This document shows positions 32,560 to 39,309 of a stretch of 39,309 nt of DNA, piece by piece. The position numbers were made by a program, and so were the translations under genes. The notes below the pieces were generated by a model. It was not told the DNA's origin, made no database searches, and saw nothing but the letters and a program-made list of their open reading frames with translations. This DNA is from Streptomyces sp. MBT53 (GTDB lineage Bacteria; Actinomycetota; Actinomycetes; Streptomycetales; Streptomycetaceae): the NCBI RefSeq assembly GCF_016654115.1, contig NZ_JAEQAZ010000069.1, positions 1-39,309 on the forward strand. Reading direction: 5' to 3'. The stretch's first letter is position 1. Each line of letters opens with the position of its first letter.

Positions 32560-34023
32560 TCACCCGCTTACCCGAGTTGCTTGCTCCCACTCCTTACGCA
32601 TCTGATCGACATACGTCTCGGCCTCCTCCTGTGCTTCTTTCGGTGGGGGGTTCTCGTCCATCCGCGTGCACTCTTCGACGAGCAGGTTGACCAGGACGCG
32701 TCCTGACGGAGTGAGATCGCGGGACTCGTCGATCGCCGGAAGTGCGGCTCTCACCTGCTCCCGATGACTGGCGTAGCGGCCCCACGCGGAATCCCGCTGT
32801 GCCGGCGACACCATGGCGGCGAGTGCGCAGTGGTGGAAGAAGTCCGCGAGCGCGATGTGGCTGTAGACCCCGTGCAAGAGCGCTTCGTACGGTCTCGGAC
32901 CAGGTCTCCAAGGAGCGAAGTAGCGCTCTTCCGGACCCGCGTGATGCAACACCACCATCTCGCTCAGCGCTGCCAGCTTGGCGTGCTGCGTCTCGTGTAC
33001 GAGCGTCGCGGCGAAGGCCATGGGGGAGGACGGGAGGCTGCTGAGGACCGCGCCGAACGCGTCACGCCGGGTCCCGCTGCAACTCCCCGAAACACGTGCC
33101 TGCCCACTCAGGGCGGCAGGAGTGGCCAACGGCACCACACACCGCACGAGGGCGACGGCCTCCATGAGCCGATACTCACCCCCGAGCCGCAACAGGGAAG
33201 CCGTCCCCTCCCACGACCGCACCCACCGCGCCCGCTCCACCGCATCGACGACCGCCGGACCGCTCAGATCACGGTGCCGCGGCTCACGACTCGCGCTGCG
33301 GTAGGGATCAAGGTCGTCCAGTGGCACTGAATCACCCCCGGGCAACAGACCGGGCAGAGTACGCGCCGCACTCCAGGCGGGCGCGTCGGACCACGTAGCC
33401 GAGTTGTCGCGTTCGATACGGACGATGACATCCGACGCCCCGGCCTGACGAAAGGTCATCACCCCTTTCTGGAAGGCGAGTTCGACCGGCACATCCCCCG
33501 ACGCAACCGTCCGCAACGCCCCCAGAGACGGAAGCACCAGCACCCCGTCCCGCGCCAAGAGCCGTACCGTGAACGACACCCCGGCCCGGACTGCCGCAGC
33601 GGCGGCAATGGCGCTGAAATGGGCCAGGCCACGCCCCAGTTCCTCACGCGCCGTGCGCGCACCGTCCAGCACCGCACCGTCCAACAAACGCAGGCAGCTC
33701 CGAGCCCAGGGCCCGACCAACGGATACAGAAGTCGGTCCAGCGCGGCCGAGCCTCGGATGCCCGCCCCCGACCATGTCTCCGCGCCACCTCCCGCTCCCG
33801 TCCCGTCCGCAGCCTCCAACAAGGCCCAGTCCTCCCGCAGCCGGTCCCGGACCGGCAATGGGCAAACCGCGACATCGGCAGCCTCGACGGCATCCAGTAC
33901 GGCGCGCAGCAGAAGCAGCCGCCGAGTGTGCTGATCTCGGACAAGCAGCGCGAGCGTGTCGGGACCGCCTGCGGTGCGGCCCAGTTCGCGCAGGGCCGCC
34001 TCGGGTAGCGCCGATGAGATCAC
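32560..34023 (-). CDS. HExxH-type putative alpha-ketoglutarate peptide beta-hydroxylase
   Basis: A 487-aa protein of the HExxH domain family linked to radical SAM RiPP maturases. The metal motif is HETQH (343-347) in AATLVHETQHAKLAAL, followed by RPGPRPYEALLHGVYSHIALADFF, where H384 is a candidate third ligand. Several members of the family are annotated as alpha-ketoglutarate-dependent beta-hydroxylases acting on peptides rather than proteases; the substrate here would be the FxsA peptide. The GTG at 34023 overlaps the maturase stop as GTGA, so the two proteins are translationally coupled. Elsewhere the two can be fused, and some fused forms are annotated as inactivated; here the domain is separate and its motif complete. 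Confidence 0.82.
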   Translation of the reverse strand: MISSALPEAALRELGRTAGGPDTLALLVRDQHTRRLLLLRAVLDAVEAADVAVCPLPVRDRLREDWALLEAADGTGAGGGAETWSGAGIRGSAALDRLLYPLVGPWARSCLRLLDGAVLDGARTAREELGRGLAHFSAIAAAAAVRAGVSFTVRLLARDGVLVLPSLGALRTVASGDVPVELAFQKGVMTFRQAGASDVIVRIERDNSATWSDAPAWSAARTLPGLLPGGDSVPLDDLDPYRSASREPRHRDLSGPAVVDAVERARWVRSWEGTASLLRLGGEYRLMEAVALVRCVVPLATPAALSGQARVSGSCSGTRRDAFGAVLSSLPSSPMAFAATLVHETQHAKLAALSEMVVLHHAGPEERYFAPWRPGPRPYEALLHGVYSHIALADFFHHCALAAMVSPAQRDSAWGRYASHREQVRAALPAIDESRDLTPSGRVLVNLLVEECTRMDENPPPKEAQEEAETYVDQMRKEWEQATRVSG

Positions 34024-35231
34024 CAGGGGTCTCCTCCGGTGACAGAGGTTCCGGCTCGGGCCACTTGGGGCCCGGTCGCCGCCCCGGCCAGCCGCCCGGC
34101 GACATGCCGGATGAAGCGCTGAAGATCGGCGCAGTACACCGAGCGATTCGCGAAGCCGTGCCCAGCCCGGTATCGGTGCGCGTAGTGCCCACCCCCGCAG
34201 ACCGCCAGCAACGGACACACTCGACACTCCGCCCCCAGCGCAGCAGCACCCGCCTGCCGCGCAACAACACCTGGATGGCCAAGCGCGTCGTCAAAACTGT
34301 TCTGGAAGATGTCCAGACCGGTACGAGCCGCCCCGTCGAACGCCGACTTGAGCGAATCGATCTGTTCGATCGAACCGTCCGTCTCCACCACGACCGCGTC
34401 GAAGGGGGCAAGCCCCAACGACTCCGTACTCGCGCGCAGTCCCAGCAGCAGCGCGATGCACTCCTCGAAGAGCCGCACCTTCGTCTCCCGGCGTTCGACT
34501 CCCCACCAGCGGTCGAAGACGGCGCACAACCAGTCCCCGTACGGGGTCGCGCCCGGATCCGCCGGCTCACTCCCGAGATAGGGCGGCGGAGCCGACCAGT
34601 TCCCGTGCGGCAGCAGAAGATCGATCGCCGGCGGGCGCAGCGCAAGCAGGGACTCGTACAGCTCAACCGGGTCGGTCGTCGGATCCACCACAGCCAGGAT
34701 TCCCGCGTACGACTCCGGGTATCGCTCGGCGAGCAACCGCGCACCGCGCACCGCCCCAGGCCACGACGGCCGTCCGGCGCGATCGACGCGCCGTGTGTTG
34801 TGCGCGGCGAGACCCCCGTCGAGGCTGAGCCCGATACGGATGCCGTGCTGGGTCAGTACGTCGAGACGACGGGCGGTCAGGAGCGTGCCGTTGGTCTGGA
34901 CTGTGGGGTGGACGGTGCACCGTCCGGGCACCTCGGCCCGTACCCGTTCGGTGAAGTGGGCGAGCCTCTCCGCACCCGCGAGCAGCGGCTCACCGCCGTG
35001 CAGGACGAGGGAGAGCGCGCTCAGCCGGTGTTGCACGGCGTGCTCGGCGATACGCGACGCGGTGCGGTCGAGCACCTCCGGAGAGGTCGCGGCGGGGCGG
35101 TCGCGCCAGGTCTGATCGGGGCCTTCGTAGAGATAGCAGTACCGGCAGGAAAGGTTGCACCGGCCATGGACTTTCACCACGAACTGCCGGAAGGGGAAAG
35201 GAGCCCGTGCCGAAGTCACCTGTTCAGACAC
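34020..35231 (-). CDS. fxsB: FxsB-type radical SAM/SPASM peptide maturase
   Basis: A 403-aa radical SAM enzyme. The 4Fe-4S motif that activates SAM is C25-x3-C29-x2-C32 (GRCNLSCRYCYLY), GGEP is at 79-82, and the SPASM region holds C336, C339, C345 and C367 (CRVCPLLAVCGGGHY, then VYC) for auxiliary clusters, possibly with C258. FxsB enzymes belong to the three-residue cyclophane-forming maturases (with XyeB and GrrM), which link an aromatic ring to the beta-carbon of the residue two positions on. The target is the C-terminus of the FxsA peptide encoded 171 bases upstream. The start is GTG 35231, preceded by GGGGGG; it is coupled to the HExxH gene by GTGA. Confidence 0.9.
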   Translation of the reverse strand: MSEQVTSARAPFPFRQFVVKVHGRCNLSCRYCYLYEGPDQTWRDRPAATSPEVLDRTASRIAEHAVQHRLSALSLVLHGGEPLLAGAERLAHFTERVRAEVPGRCTVHPTVQTNGTLLTARRLDVLTQHGIRIGLSLDGGLAAHNTRRVDRAGRPSWPGAVRGARLLAERYPESYAGILAVVDPTTDPVELYESLLALRPPAIDLLLPHGNWSAPPPYLGSEPADPGATPYGDWLCAVFDRWWGVERRETKVRLFEECIALLLGLRASTESLGLAPFDAVVVETDGSIEQIDSLKSAFDGAARTGLDIFQNSFDDALGHPGVVARQAGAAALGAECRVCPLLAVCGGGHYAHRYRAGHGFANRSVYCADLQRFIRHVAGRLAGAATGPQVARAGTSVTGGDPW

Positions 35232-35402
35232 TCAGGCCCCCCATTGCCGTGGCACAAGCCGCCCGAGACGCCTTTCCCGGCGCCTCCCCGCACATAACCC
35301 GAGCCCTTCGAAGGTGTCCGATTCGGCCGGTGGATCGGCCGGAACCCGGTATCGGGCCAGCCTGGCTCCGGACCGCCGCCCGCTCCACTCCCGACTCACC
35401 GC

Positions 35403-35618
35403 TCAGAAAGCGTTGTTGAATCCCCACAGCATCTCGTCCGGACCCGTCGCCCGCTCCCGAAGGTCCGCCAGTACCTCGGCCAGGATCGGGTGCTGCACAG
35501 TCCTCAGCTCCGCAAGCCCCATTGCCAGAAGGTCCGGCAGCTCCGTCAGCTCCGCGTCCCGCGGGTGCCCCGGAGACGGCTCCTCGCCGTCCGGCGTGCT
35601 CTCCCCTGACTCCGCCAT
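35403..35618 (-). CDS. fxsA: FxsA-type RiPP precursor peptide with FNNAF C-terminus
   Basis: A 71-aa peptide, too short to stand out and hidden within a longer frame. A disordered acidic leader (1-22) is followed by a helical part (LPDLLAMGLAELRTVQHPI, residues 27-45, then LAEVLADLRERA) typical of FxSxx-COOH peptides, and the C-terminus EMLWGFNNAF. FxsA peptides end F-x-S-x-x; here the tail is F67-N-N69-A-F, so Asn replaces Ser. The FxsB rule predicts a ring from F67 to the beta-carbon of N69. W65-G-F67 is a second possible motif. The ATG at 35618 is preceded by GGTGAGGGGG; the upstream frame overlaps a gene on the + strand and has no such site. Confidence 0.85.
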   Translation of the reverse strand: MAESGESTPDGEEPSPGHPRDAELTELPDLLAMGLAELRTVQHPILAEVLADLRERATGPDEMLWGFNNAF

Positions 35619-35831
35619 CACCTGCCCCCTCACCTCGTCGCCTGCGTCCCCGCTCGGCAGCCCTTGCCGGCGCGCACCCCGGTCCCGCCGTCCCCTCCTC
35701 GCATAGGGCATACCCCGGCAACGGCCTGCCTGCGCGCCGGAAACGGCGGGGCCGTCGGCCGCCGGGCCGATCCCACATAACCTGGAGGTCCACCGATCGT
35801 GGCCCGAGGCCCACTTCCAGGAGATTCCCCC
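35619..35831. promoter_or_regulatory. Divergent promoter region of fxsA and the DUF6104 gene
   Basis: These 213 bases lie between divergent starts. On + the sequence TAACCT at about 35776-35781, some 50 bases before the GTG start, is a plausible -10 box, and AGGAG sits nine bases before that start. On - no clear promoter boxes were found before fxsA. Confidence 0.35.
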
Positions 35832-36014
35832 GTGTACTTCACCGACCGAGGCATCGAAGAGCTCGAAAAACGGCGCGGCGAGGAAGAAGTCACCTTCGAG
35901 TGGCTCGCCGAGCAGCTGCGGACGTTCGTCGACCTCAACCCCGACTTCGAGGTCCCGGTGGAACGTCTGGCGACCTGGCTGGCCCGGCTGGACGACGAGG
36001 ACGACGACGAGTAG
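35832..36014 (+). CDS. DUF6104 family small protein
   Basis: A 60-aa acidic protein. The sequence YFTDRGIEELEKRRGEEEV and the ending LATWLARLDDEDDDE match a small protein found beside many Streptomyces operons and named DUF6104 from memory; no function is known. The pattern is an amphipathic helix followed by a conserved Trp/Leu helix, consistent with a protein-binding module. GTG 35832 is used since AGGAG lies seven to eleven bases upstream and the family begins with the YFTDRG segment; an ATG at 35799 would add 11 residues. Confidence 0.85.
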   Translation: MYFTDRGIEELEKRRGEEEVTFEWLAEQLRTFVDLNPDFEVPVERLATWLARLDDEDDDE

Positions 36015-36062
36015 CAATTCCGACGACTGGCAGTTCCTACGACTGCCTGTAGCGCCCCTCCG

Positions 36063-36908
36063 TCAGTCGCGCGGGCAGGCCAGCTCGTAGGCGATGCCCA
36101 GCGCCCCCTGGGCCATGAGCAGCGCCCCCGCGACGGTCCAGCCCGGGCTGCGGCGCCGTAGGCCCCAGGCCGTGAGCGGGACGCCCGCCGTCAGCTGGGC
36201 CATGGACAGGATGCTGGTCGCGTACGTGCCGGACCAGGGGAGCCAAGGGCCCAGGCGGCTGTTGTCGGCCGCTTCCAGTTCCGCGCGGACCGCCTCGCGC
36301 CAGCCCGAGCGCTCGATCTGGCGGGCGTCCGGGCGGATGCGGGCGATCTCGCGGAGGCGGTCTGCCGGTGCGCCGGGGGCGAGGCCCGCCGGGAGGGCCA
36401 CTCCCGCGCGCGTGAGGACCGCCAGGAGGCCGCGCAGACGGGTGCGGGCGTCGGACTCGGGGTCCGGTTTGGTCAGGTCGTCGAGGGACTGCAGGTCCAG
36501 TACGGGGTCCAGGTCCAGGCGGGCGGCGAAGGTGCGCATCGCCTCGTCCTCGCCGGCGGGAGTGCCGTCGGCGAGCCAGACATAGCCGACGGGACGGCGG
36601 AAGCCCGAGGCCAGGGTGTAGCCGGCGCGGTCGGCGTCCCACCACAGGGCGAGTACGGGCCAGGGGGCGCCGACGGCGAGCGCGGCGGCCCAGCCCGTGA
36701 GGACGCGGTCGACCGGTTCGTCGCCGTGCAGCCAGGGCCTGCCCTCGGGGACGAGCACGCTCCAGTCGTCGCCCGCGCGGGTCAGCACCATGCGTTCGCG
36801 GAGCGGGTGGGCCGCCTGGGCGACGGACTCCGGTTCGGCCCGGCAGAGCAGCAGGGCGCCCGCGGTGGCACCGGTCCGGTGTCCGGCCTGGGGTTTCTCC
36901 GTCGACAT
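36063..36908 (-). CDS. Membrane-anchored protein of unknown function
   Basis: A 281-aa protein. Residues 1-205 are a soluble part with alternating strands and helices (VLVPEGRPWLHGDEPVDRVL and so on); WPVLALWWDADRAGYTL is the most recognisable stretch. Residues about 215-275 hold two hydrophobic segments ending in LGIAYELACPRD, so the protein is probably tail-anchored in the membrane. I do not recognise a named family. ATG 36908 is the first codon before MSTEKPQAG and lies 218 bases from the divergent DUF4097 gene, sharing its intergenic region. Confidence 0.8.
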   Translation of the reverse strand: MSTEKPQAGHRTGATAGALLLCRAEPESVAQAAHPLRERMVLTRAGDDWSVLVPEGRPWLHGDEPVDRVLTGWAAALAVGAPWPVLALWWDADRAGYTLASGFRRPVGYVWLADGTPAGEDEAMRTFAARLDLDPVLDLQSLDDLTKPDPESDARTRLRGLLAVLTRAGVALPAGLAPGAPADRLREIARIRPDARQIERSGWREAVRAELEAADNSRLGPWLPWSGTYATSILSMAQLTAGVPLTAWGLRRRSPGWTVAGALLMAQGALGIAYELACPRD

Positions 36909-37023
36909 GGTCAACACGCTAGGGCAATATGCCCAGTTTCGCCGGTTGTTCGGCGCCCGGCGACAGCCACCCGCACGACCACCCCGAACGGCCACCCGAA
37001 CGAGTGTCTTGACTTTCCGCATC

Positions 37024-37037
37024 CACGATATATCGTG
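37024..37037. promoter_or_regulatory. Perfect 14-base palindrome, likely PadR operator
   Basis: CACGATATATCGTG is a perfect palindrome 90 bases before the DUF4097 gene, and ACGCGATAT follows 13 bases on as a half-site-like echo. It is an AT-rich island in GC-rich DNA in the intergenic region shared with the divergent membrane protein gene. PadR proteins commonly bind such dyads and control their own operon, and a PadR gene is second in this one, so it is the natural candidate. Confidence 0.55.
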
Positions 37038-37126
37038 TTTCACGGAAGACGCGATATGGCGCGTCACGTCCGATCCCGTCTGTGCCCGATCCCGTCCCGT
37101 CCGGGTCGACCGAGGAGGTCTGCATC

Positions 37127-38170
37127 ATGTCCGAGTGGTCCGTCGCAGAGCCCAGGAAGCTCACGTTCGACGAGCCCGTGAGCGATCTCCATGTACGCAT
37201 CGTCAACGGAACGGTGAACGTCGTGGGGACGGACGAGGGTTCCGCCCGCCTCGAAATCTCCGAGATCGACGGGCCGCCCCTGGTGGTGACCCAGCAACAC
37301 GGCACCCTGACGGTGGCGTACGAGGATCTGCCCTGGAAGGGCTTCCTCAAGTGGCTCGACCGCAGGGGCTGGCGGCGCAGCGCGGTGGTCTCCCTGGCCG
37401 TTCCGGCCGGCACCCGGGTCGAGGTCGGGGTGGTCGGCGCCGCGGCCGTCGTCTCCGGGATCAGCGGGCCTTCCGTGGTGCGGGGCGTCACGGGCGACAC
37501 CACCCTGGTCAGCCTCTCCGGTCCGGTCCGCGCGGAGACGGTCTCGGGGAACCTGGAGGCCCAGGCCGTCACCGGCGACCTCCGCTTCAACTCCGTCTCC
37601 GGCGACCTCACCGTCGTCGACGGTTCGGGGACCTCCGTGCGCGCCGAGTCGGTGAGCGGTTCCATGATCGTGGACCTCGACCCGGACGGCCCGACCGACG
37701 TCCGGCTGACCAATGTCTCGGGCGAGATCGCCATCCGCCTGCCGCATCCGGCGGACGCTGACGTCGAGGCGAACACGGCGAGCGGTTCCATCTCCAACGC
37801 CTTCGACGGCCTGCGGGTGCACGGCCAGTGGGGCGCCCACAAGATCACCGGCCGCCTCGGCGCCGGCACCGGAAAGCTGCGCGCCACGACCGTCTCCGGC
37901 TCCATCGCACTCCTGCGCCGACCGGCGGAGGAGGACGCGGAGAACGAGGACGACAACTTCCGGAGCAGCGCTCAAGACACCGCCCAAGACACCGCCCAGG
38001 ACAGCAGTAAGGACAGCAGCCAGGTAGGCGGACAGGGCGTCGAGGACGACGTGACCGGCGCCCCTGTGGACGGGGTTCAGGGCGACTCGGGGGAGAATTC
38101 CGTTTCCGGCCCGGACGATGCCTCCGGCAGCGCCGCGGCCGACGGTACGACCGACAAGAAGGTGCTCTGA
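37127..38170 (+). CDS. DUF4097 beta-strand repeat protein
   Basis: A 347-aa protein with a parallel-beta-like repeat array. Repeats of the type G-x-hydrophobic-x-V-x-S-V-S-G (for example VSGNLEAQAVTGDLRFNSV and VSGDLTVVDGSGTSVRAESV) span residues about 25-265, the family pattern of DUF4097, often called putative adhesin. No signal peptide or transmembrane helix is present, so it is probably cytoplasmic. The last 80 residues are acidic and repetitive (AQDTAQD, KDSSQ). ATG 37127 follows GAGGAGGT. The PadR gene begins two bases after its stop, so the pair forms an operon. Confidence 0.88.
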   Translation: MSEWSVAEPRKLTFDEPVSDLHVRIVNGTVNVVGTDEGSARLEISEIDGPPLVVTQQHGTLTVAYEDLPWKGFLKWLDRRGWRRSAVVSLAVPAGTRVEVGVVGAAAVVSGISGPSVVRGVTGDTTLVSLSGPVRAETVSGNLEAQAVTGDLRFNSVSGDLTVVDGSGTSVRAESVSGSMIVDLDPDGPTDVRLTNVSGEIAIRLPHPADADVEANTASGSISNAFDGLRVHGQWGAHKITGRLGAGTGKLRATTVSGSIALLRRPAEEDAENEDDNFRSSAQDTAQDTAQDSSKDSSQVGGQGVEDDVTGAPVDGVQGDSGENSVSGPDDASGSAAADGTTDKKVL

Positions 38171-38171
38171 C

Positions 38172-39269
38172 ATGCCTCCCGTCTTCGCCCACGGCCGCCT
38201 CCGCCTCTACCTGCTGAAGCTGCTGGACGAGGCCCCCCGCCACGGCTACGAGGTGATCCGCCTCCTGGAGGAGCGTTTCCAGGGGCTGTACGCGCCGTCG
38301 GCGGGCACGGTCTACCCGCGCCTGGCCAAGCTGGAGGCCGAGGGCCTGGTCACCCACACCACCGAGGGCGGCCGCAAGGTGTACGCCATCACGGACGCCG
38401 GCCGCGCCGAACTGGCCGACCGCAGCGGCGAGTTGGCCGACCTGGAGCTGGAGATCCGCGAGTCCGTCGCCGAGCTGGCCGCCGAGATCCGGGCCGATGT
38501 CCGGGGCGCTGCGGGCGACCTGCGGCGCGAGATGCGCGCGGCGGCCTCAGAAGCCCGGCGCGGCACCGGCAGCGCGCGGACCCGTAGCGGCGAACACGAA
38601 GGCGCCGCCGGGGACTTCACGGACTTCGGCGACAAGGAGTCGTGGCGCGCCGCCAAGGAGGAGATGCGCCGCGCCAAGCAGGAGTGGAAGGAGCAGGCCC
38701 GGCGCGCCAAGGACGAGAGCCGGCGGGCCCGCGAGGAGGCCCAGCAGGCCCGGCGTCAGGCCAAGGAGGCCCAGGCGCGGGCGTGGGCACAGGCCCAGGA
38801 GGAGATGCAGCGCATCGGCCGCCAGGTCCAGGAGCACGCACAGGACCACTTCGCGCGCGGCGACTGGCCCACGGGCGTACGGGAGAGTCTGACCGAACTG
38901 GCAAAGGAGTTCGGGGACTTCGGGAAGGAGTTCGGCAAGGACTTCGGGTTCGGGGGGCGGCCGGGCACGGGCAAGTCGGCATCGGCACCCGCGTCGGGAC
39001 CGGGATCGGCACCGGGGGCGGGGGCACCGGAGTACAGCCAGACACCGGAGGACTTCCCCGCCGAGTTCGAACCGGTCTGGGCCCACGAGGACTCCACCGG
39101 CGACCCGGCCCGCGATCTGGACCGGCTCCTCGATCGCTTCCGGGACGACATCCGTGACGCGGCCCGCGACCGAGGCGTCACCGAGGAGCAACTCCGCGAC
39201 ACCCGCCGCCACTTGTCCGCGGCGGCGGCCCACATCGGGGCGATACTGCGGGGCGGCCGCAAGGCCTGA
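38172..39269 (+). CDS. PadR family regulator with long charged coiled coil
   Basis: A 365-aa protein. Residues 3-95 are the PadR winged helix: YLLKLLDEAPRHGYEVIRLL, AGTVYPRLAKLEAEGLV and KVYAITDAGRAEL. Residues 100-245 are a very charged Arg/Lys/Glu/Ala/Gln helix, probably coiled coil for dimerisation, and 260-320 a Gly/Pro-rich linker, followed by a C-terminal helical part (about 325-365). This is much longer than the usual 110-180 aa PadR. It is coupled to the DUF4097 gene (stop TGA, one base, ATG) and most likely controls it through the palindrome upstream. Confidence 0.92.
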   Translation: MPPVFAHGRLRLYLLKLLDEAPRHGYEVIRLLEERFQGLYAPSAGTVYPRLAKLEAEGLVTHTTEGGRKVYAITDAGRAELADRSGELADLELEIRESVAELAAEIRADVRGAAGDLRREMRAAASEARRGTGSARTRSGEHEGAAGDFTDFGDKESWRAAKEEMRRAKQEWKEQARRAKDESRRAREEAQQARRQAKEAQARAWAQAQEEMQRIGRQVQEHAQDHFARGDWPTGVRESLTELAKEFGDFGKEFGKDFGFGGRPGTGKSASAPASGPGSAPGAGAPEYSQTPEDFPAEFEPVWAHEDSTGDPARDLDRLLDRFRDDIRDAARDRGVTEEQLRDTRRHLSAAAAHIGAILRGGRKA

Positions 39270-39286
39270 GCCGAGGCCAAGACCGA

Positions 39287-39309
39287 GGCTGCGGCTGCGG
39301 CTGCGGCTG
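39287..39309 (+). repeat. GGCTGC hexamer repeat at the window end
   Basis: Nearly four copies of GGCTGC close the window. Their length beyond the edge and their function are unknown; a following gene could begin here. Confidence 0.7.

Noticed and set aside
21292..35618. The accessory cluster as a recent mobile element
   Set aside because: No integrase, transposase, tRNA target or flanking repeats were seen. It ends at kgd and at the DUF6104 gene without scars, so transfer is possible but not shown.
35403..36017. A 204-aa version of the FxsA precursor
   Set aside because: The first 133 residues are antisense to the DUF6104 gene and the intergenic region. The ATG at 35618 with a good ribosome binding site gives the expected 71-aa peptide.
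1..39309. tRNA, rRNA, CRISPR arrays and riboswitches
   Set aside because: None was seen by reading both strands. Repeats found are short direct repeats or palindromes, not regularly spaced arrays.

Overview
The window is GC-rich, uses GTG and TTG starts freely, has many overlapping stop/start junctions, and carries a conservon, a fused E1/E2-type 2-oxoglutarate dehydrogenase and an HspR-type (HAIR) site before lon. Together these point to a Streptomyces (or close relative) chromosome. No integrase, transposase, tRNA, rRNA or CRISPR array was seen.

Layout. (1) 1-2183: a TetR regulator, a small unknown protein and a secreted NlpC/P60 cell-wall hydrolase, all on +. (2) 2202-7718, - strand: a conservon in the order CvnA sensor-kinase-like protein, CvnB roadblock protein, CvnC DUF742 protein, CvnD small GTPase. 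The four genes overlap end to end, and a StyA-like FAD monooxygenase follows. (3) 8060-14357: PP2C-like protein, MarR regulator, lon with a HAIR operator, DUF4259 protein, a 63-aa protein, a TIGR03086/DinB-like protein and a rhomboid-like membrane protein. (4) 14489-17123, + strand: a spermidine-synthase-like methyltransferase, then an OmpR-type response regulator and its histidine kinase. (5) 17405-21211: kgd, closed by a strong hairpin. (6) 21292-35618, all on -: the accessory cluster and main item of interest. (7) 35832-39269: DUF6104 protein, a membrane protein, and a DUF4097 / PadR pair behind a palindrome.

The accessory cluster reads, in transcription order: FxsA-type precursor peptide; FxsB-type radical SAM/SPASM maturase; separate HExxH protein of the alpha-ketoglutarate peptide beta-hydroxylase type; TIR / NB-ARC / TPR protein (998 aa); Trypco1-type small protein; BchI-like AAA+ ATPase; BchD-like protein with a degenerate AAA part and a VWA domain; CHAT caspase-like protease; and a second TIR / NB-ARC / TPR protein (1132 aa) with an extra N-terminal domain. 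The last five genes overlap or nearly abut, as do the maturase and the HExxH gene. The set combines a RiPP that probably carries a three-residue cyclophane with STAND-type sensors, a TIR domain, an ATPase/VWA chaperone-like pair and a caspase-like protease. I infer a peptide-linked conflict or signalling system. Its individual families are known; its circuit and output are not established by the sequence.

Two observations seem least likely to be already described. Both STAND proteins end in a short W-x-F-E tail that resembles the W-G-F-N-N tail of the precursor peptide. The larger STAND protein has Cys where its paralogue has the sensor Arg of the NB-ARC domain.
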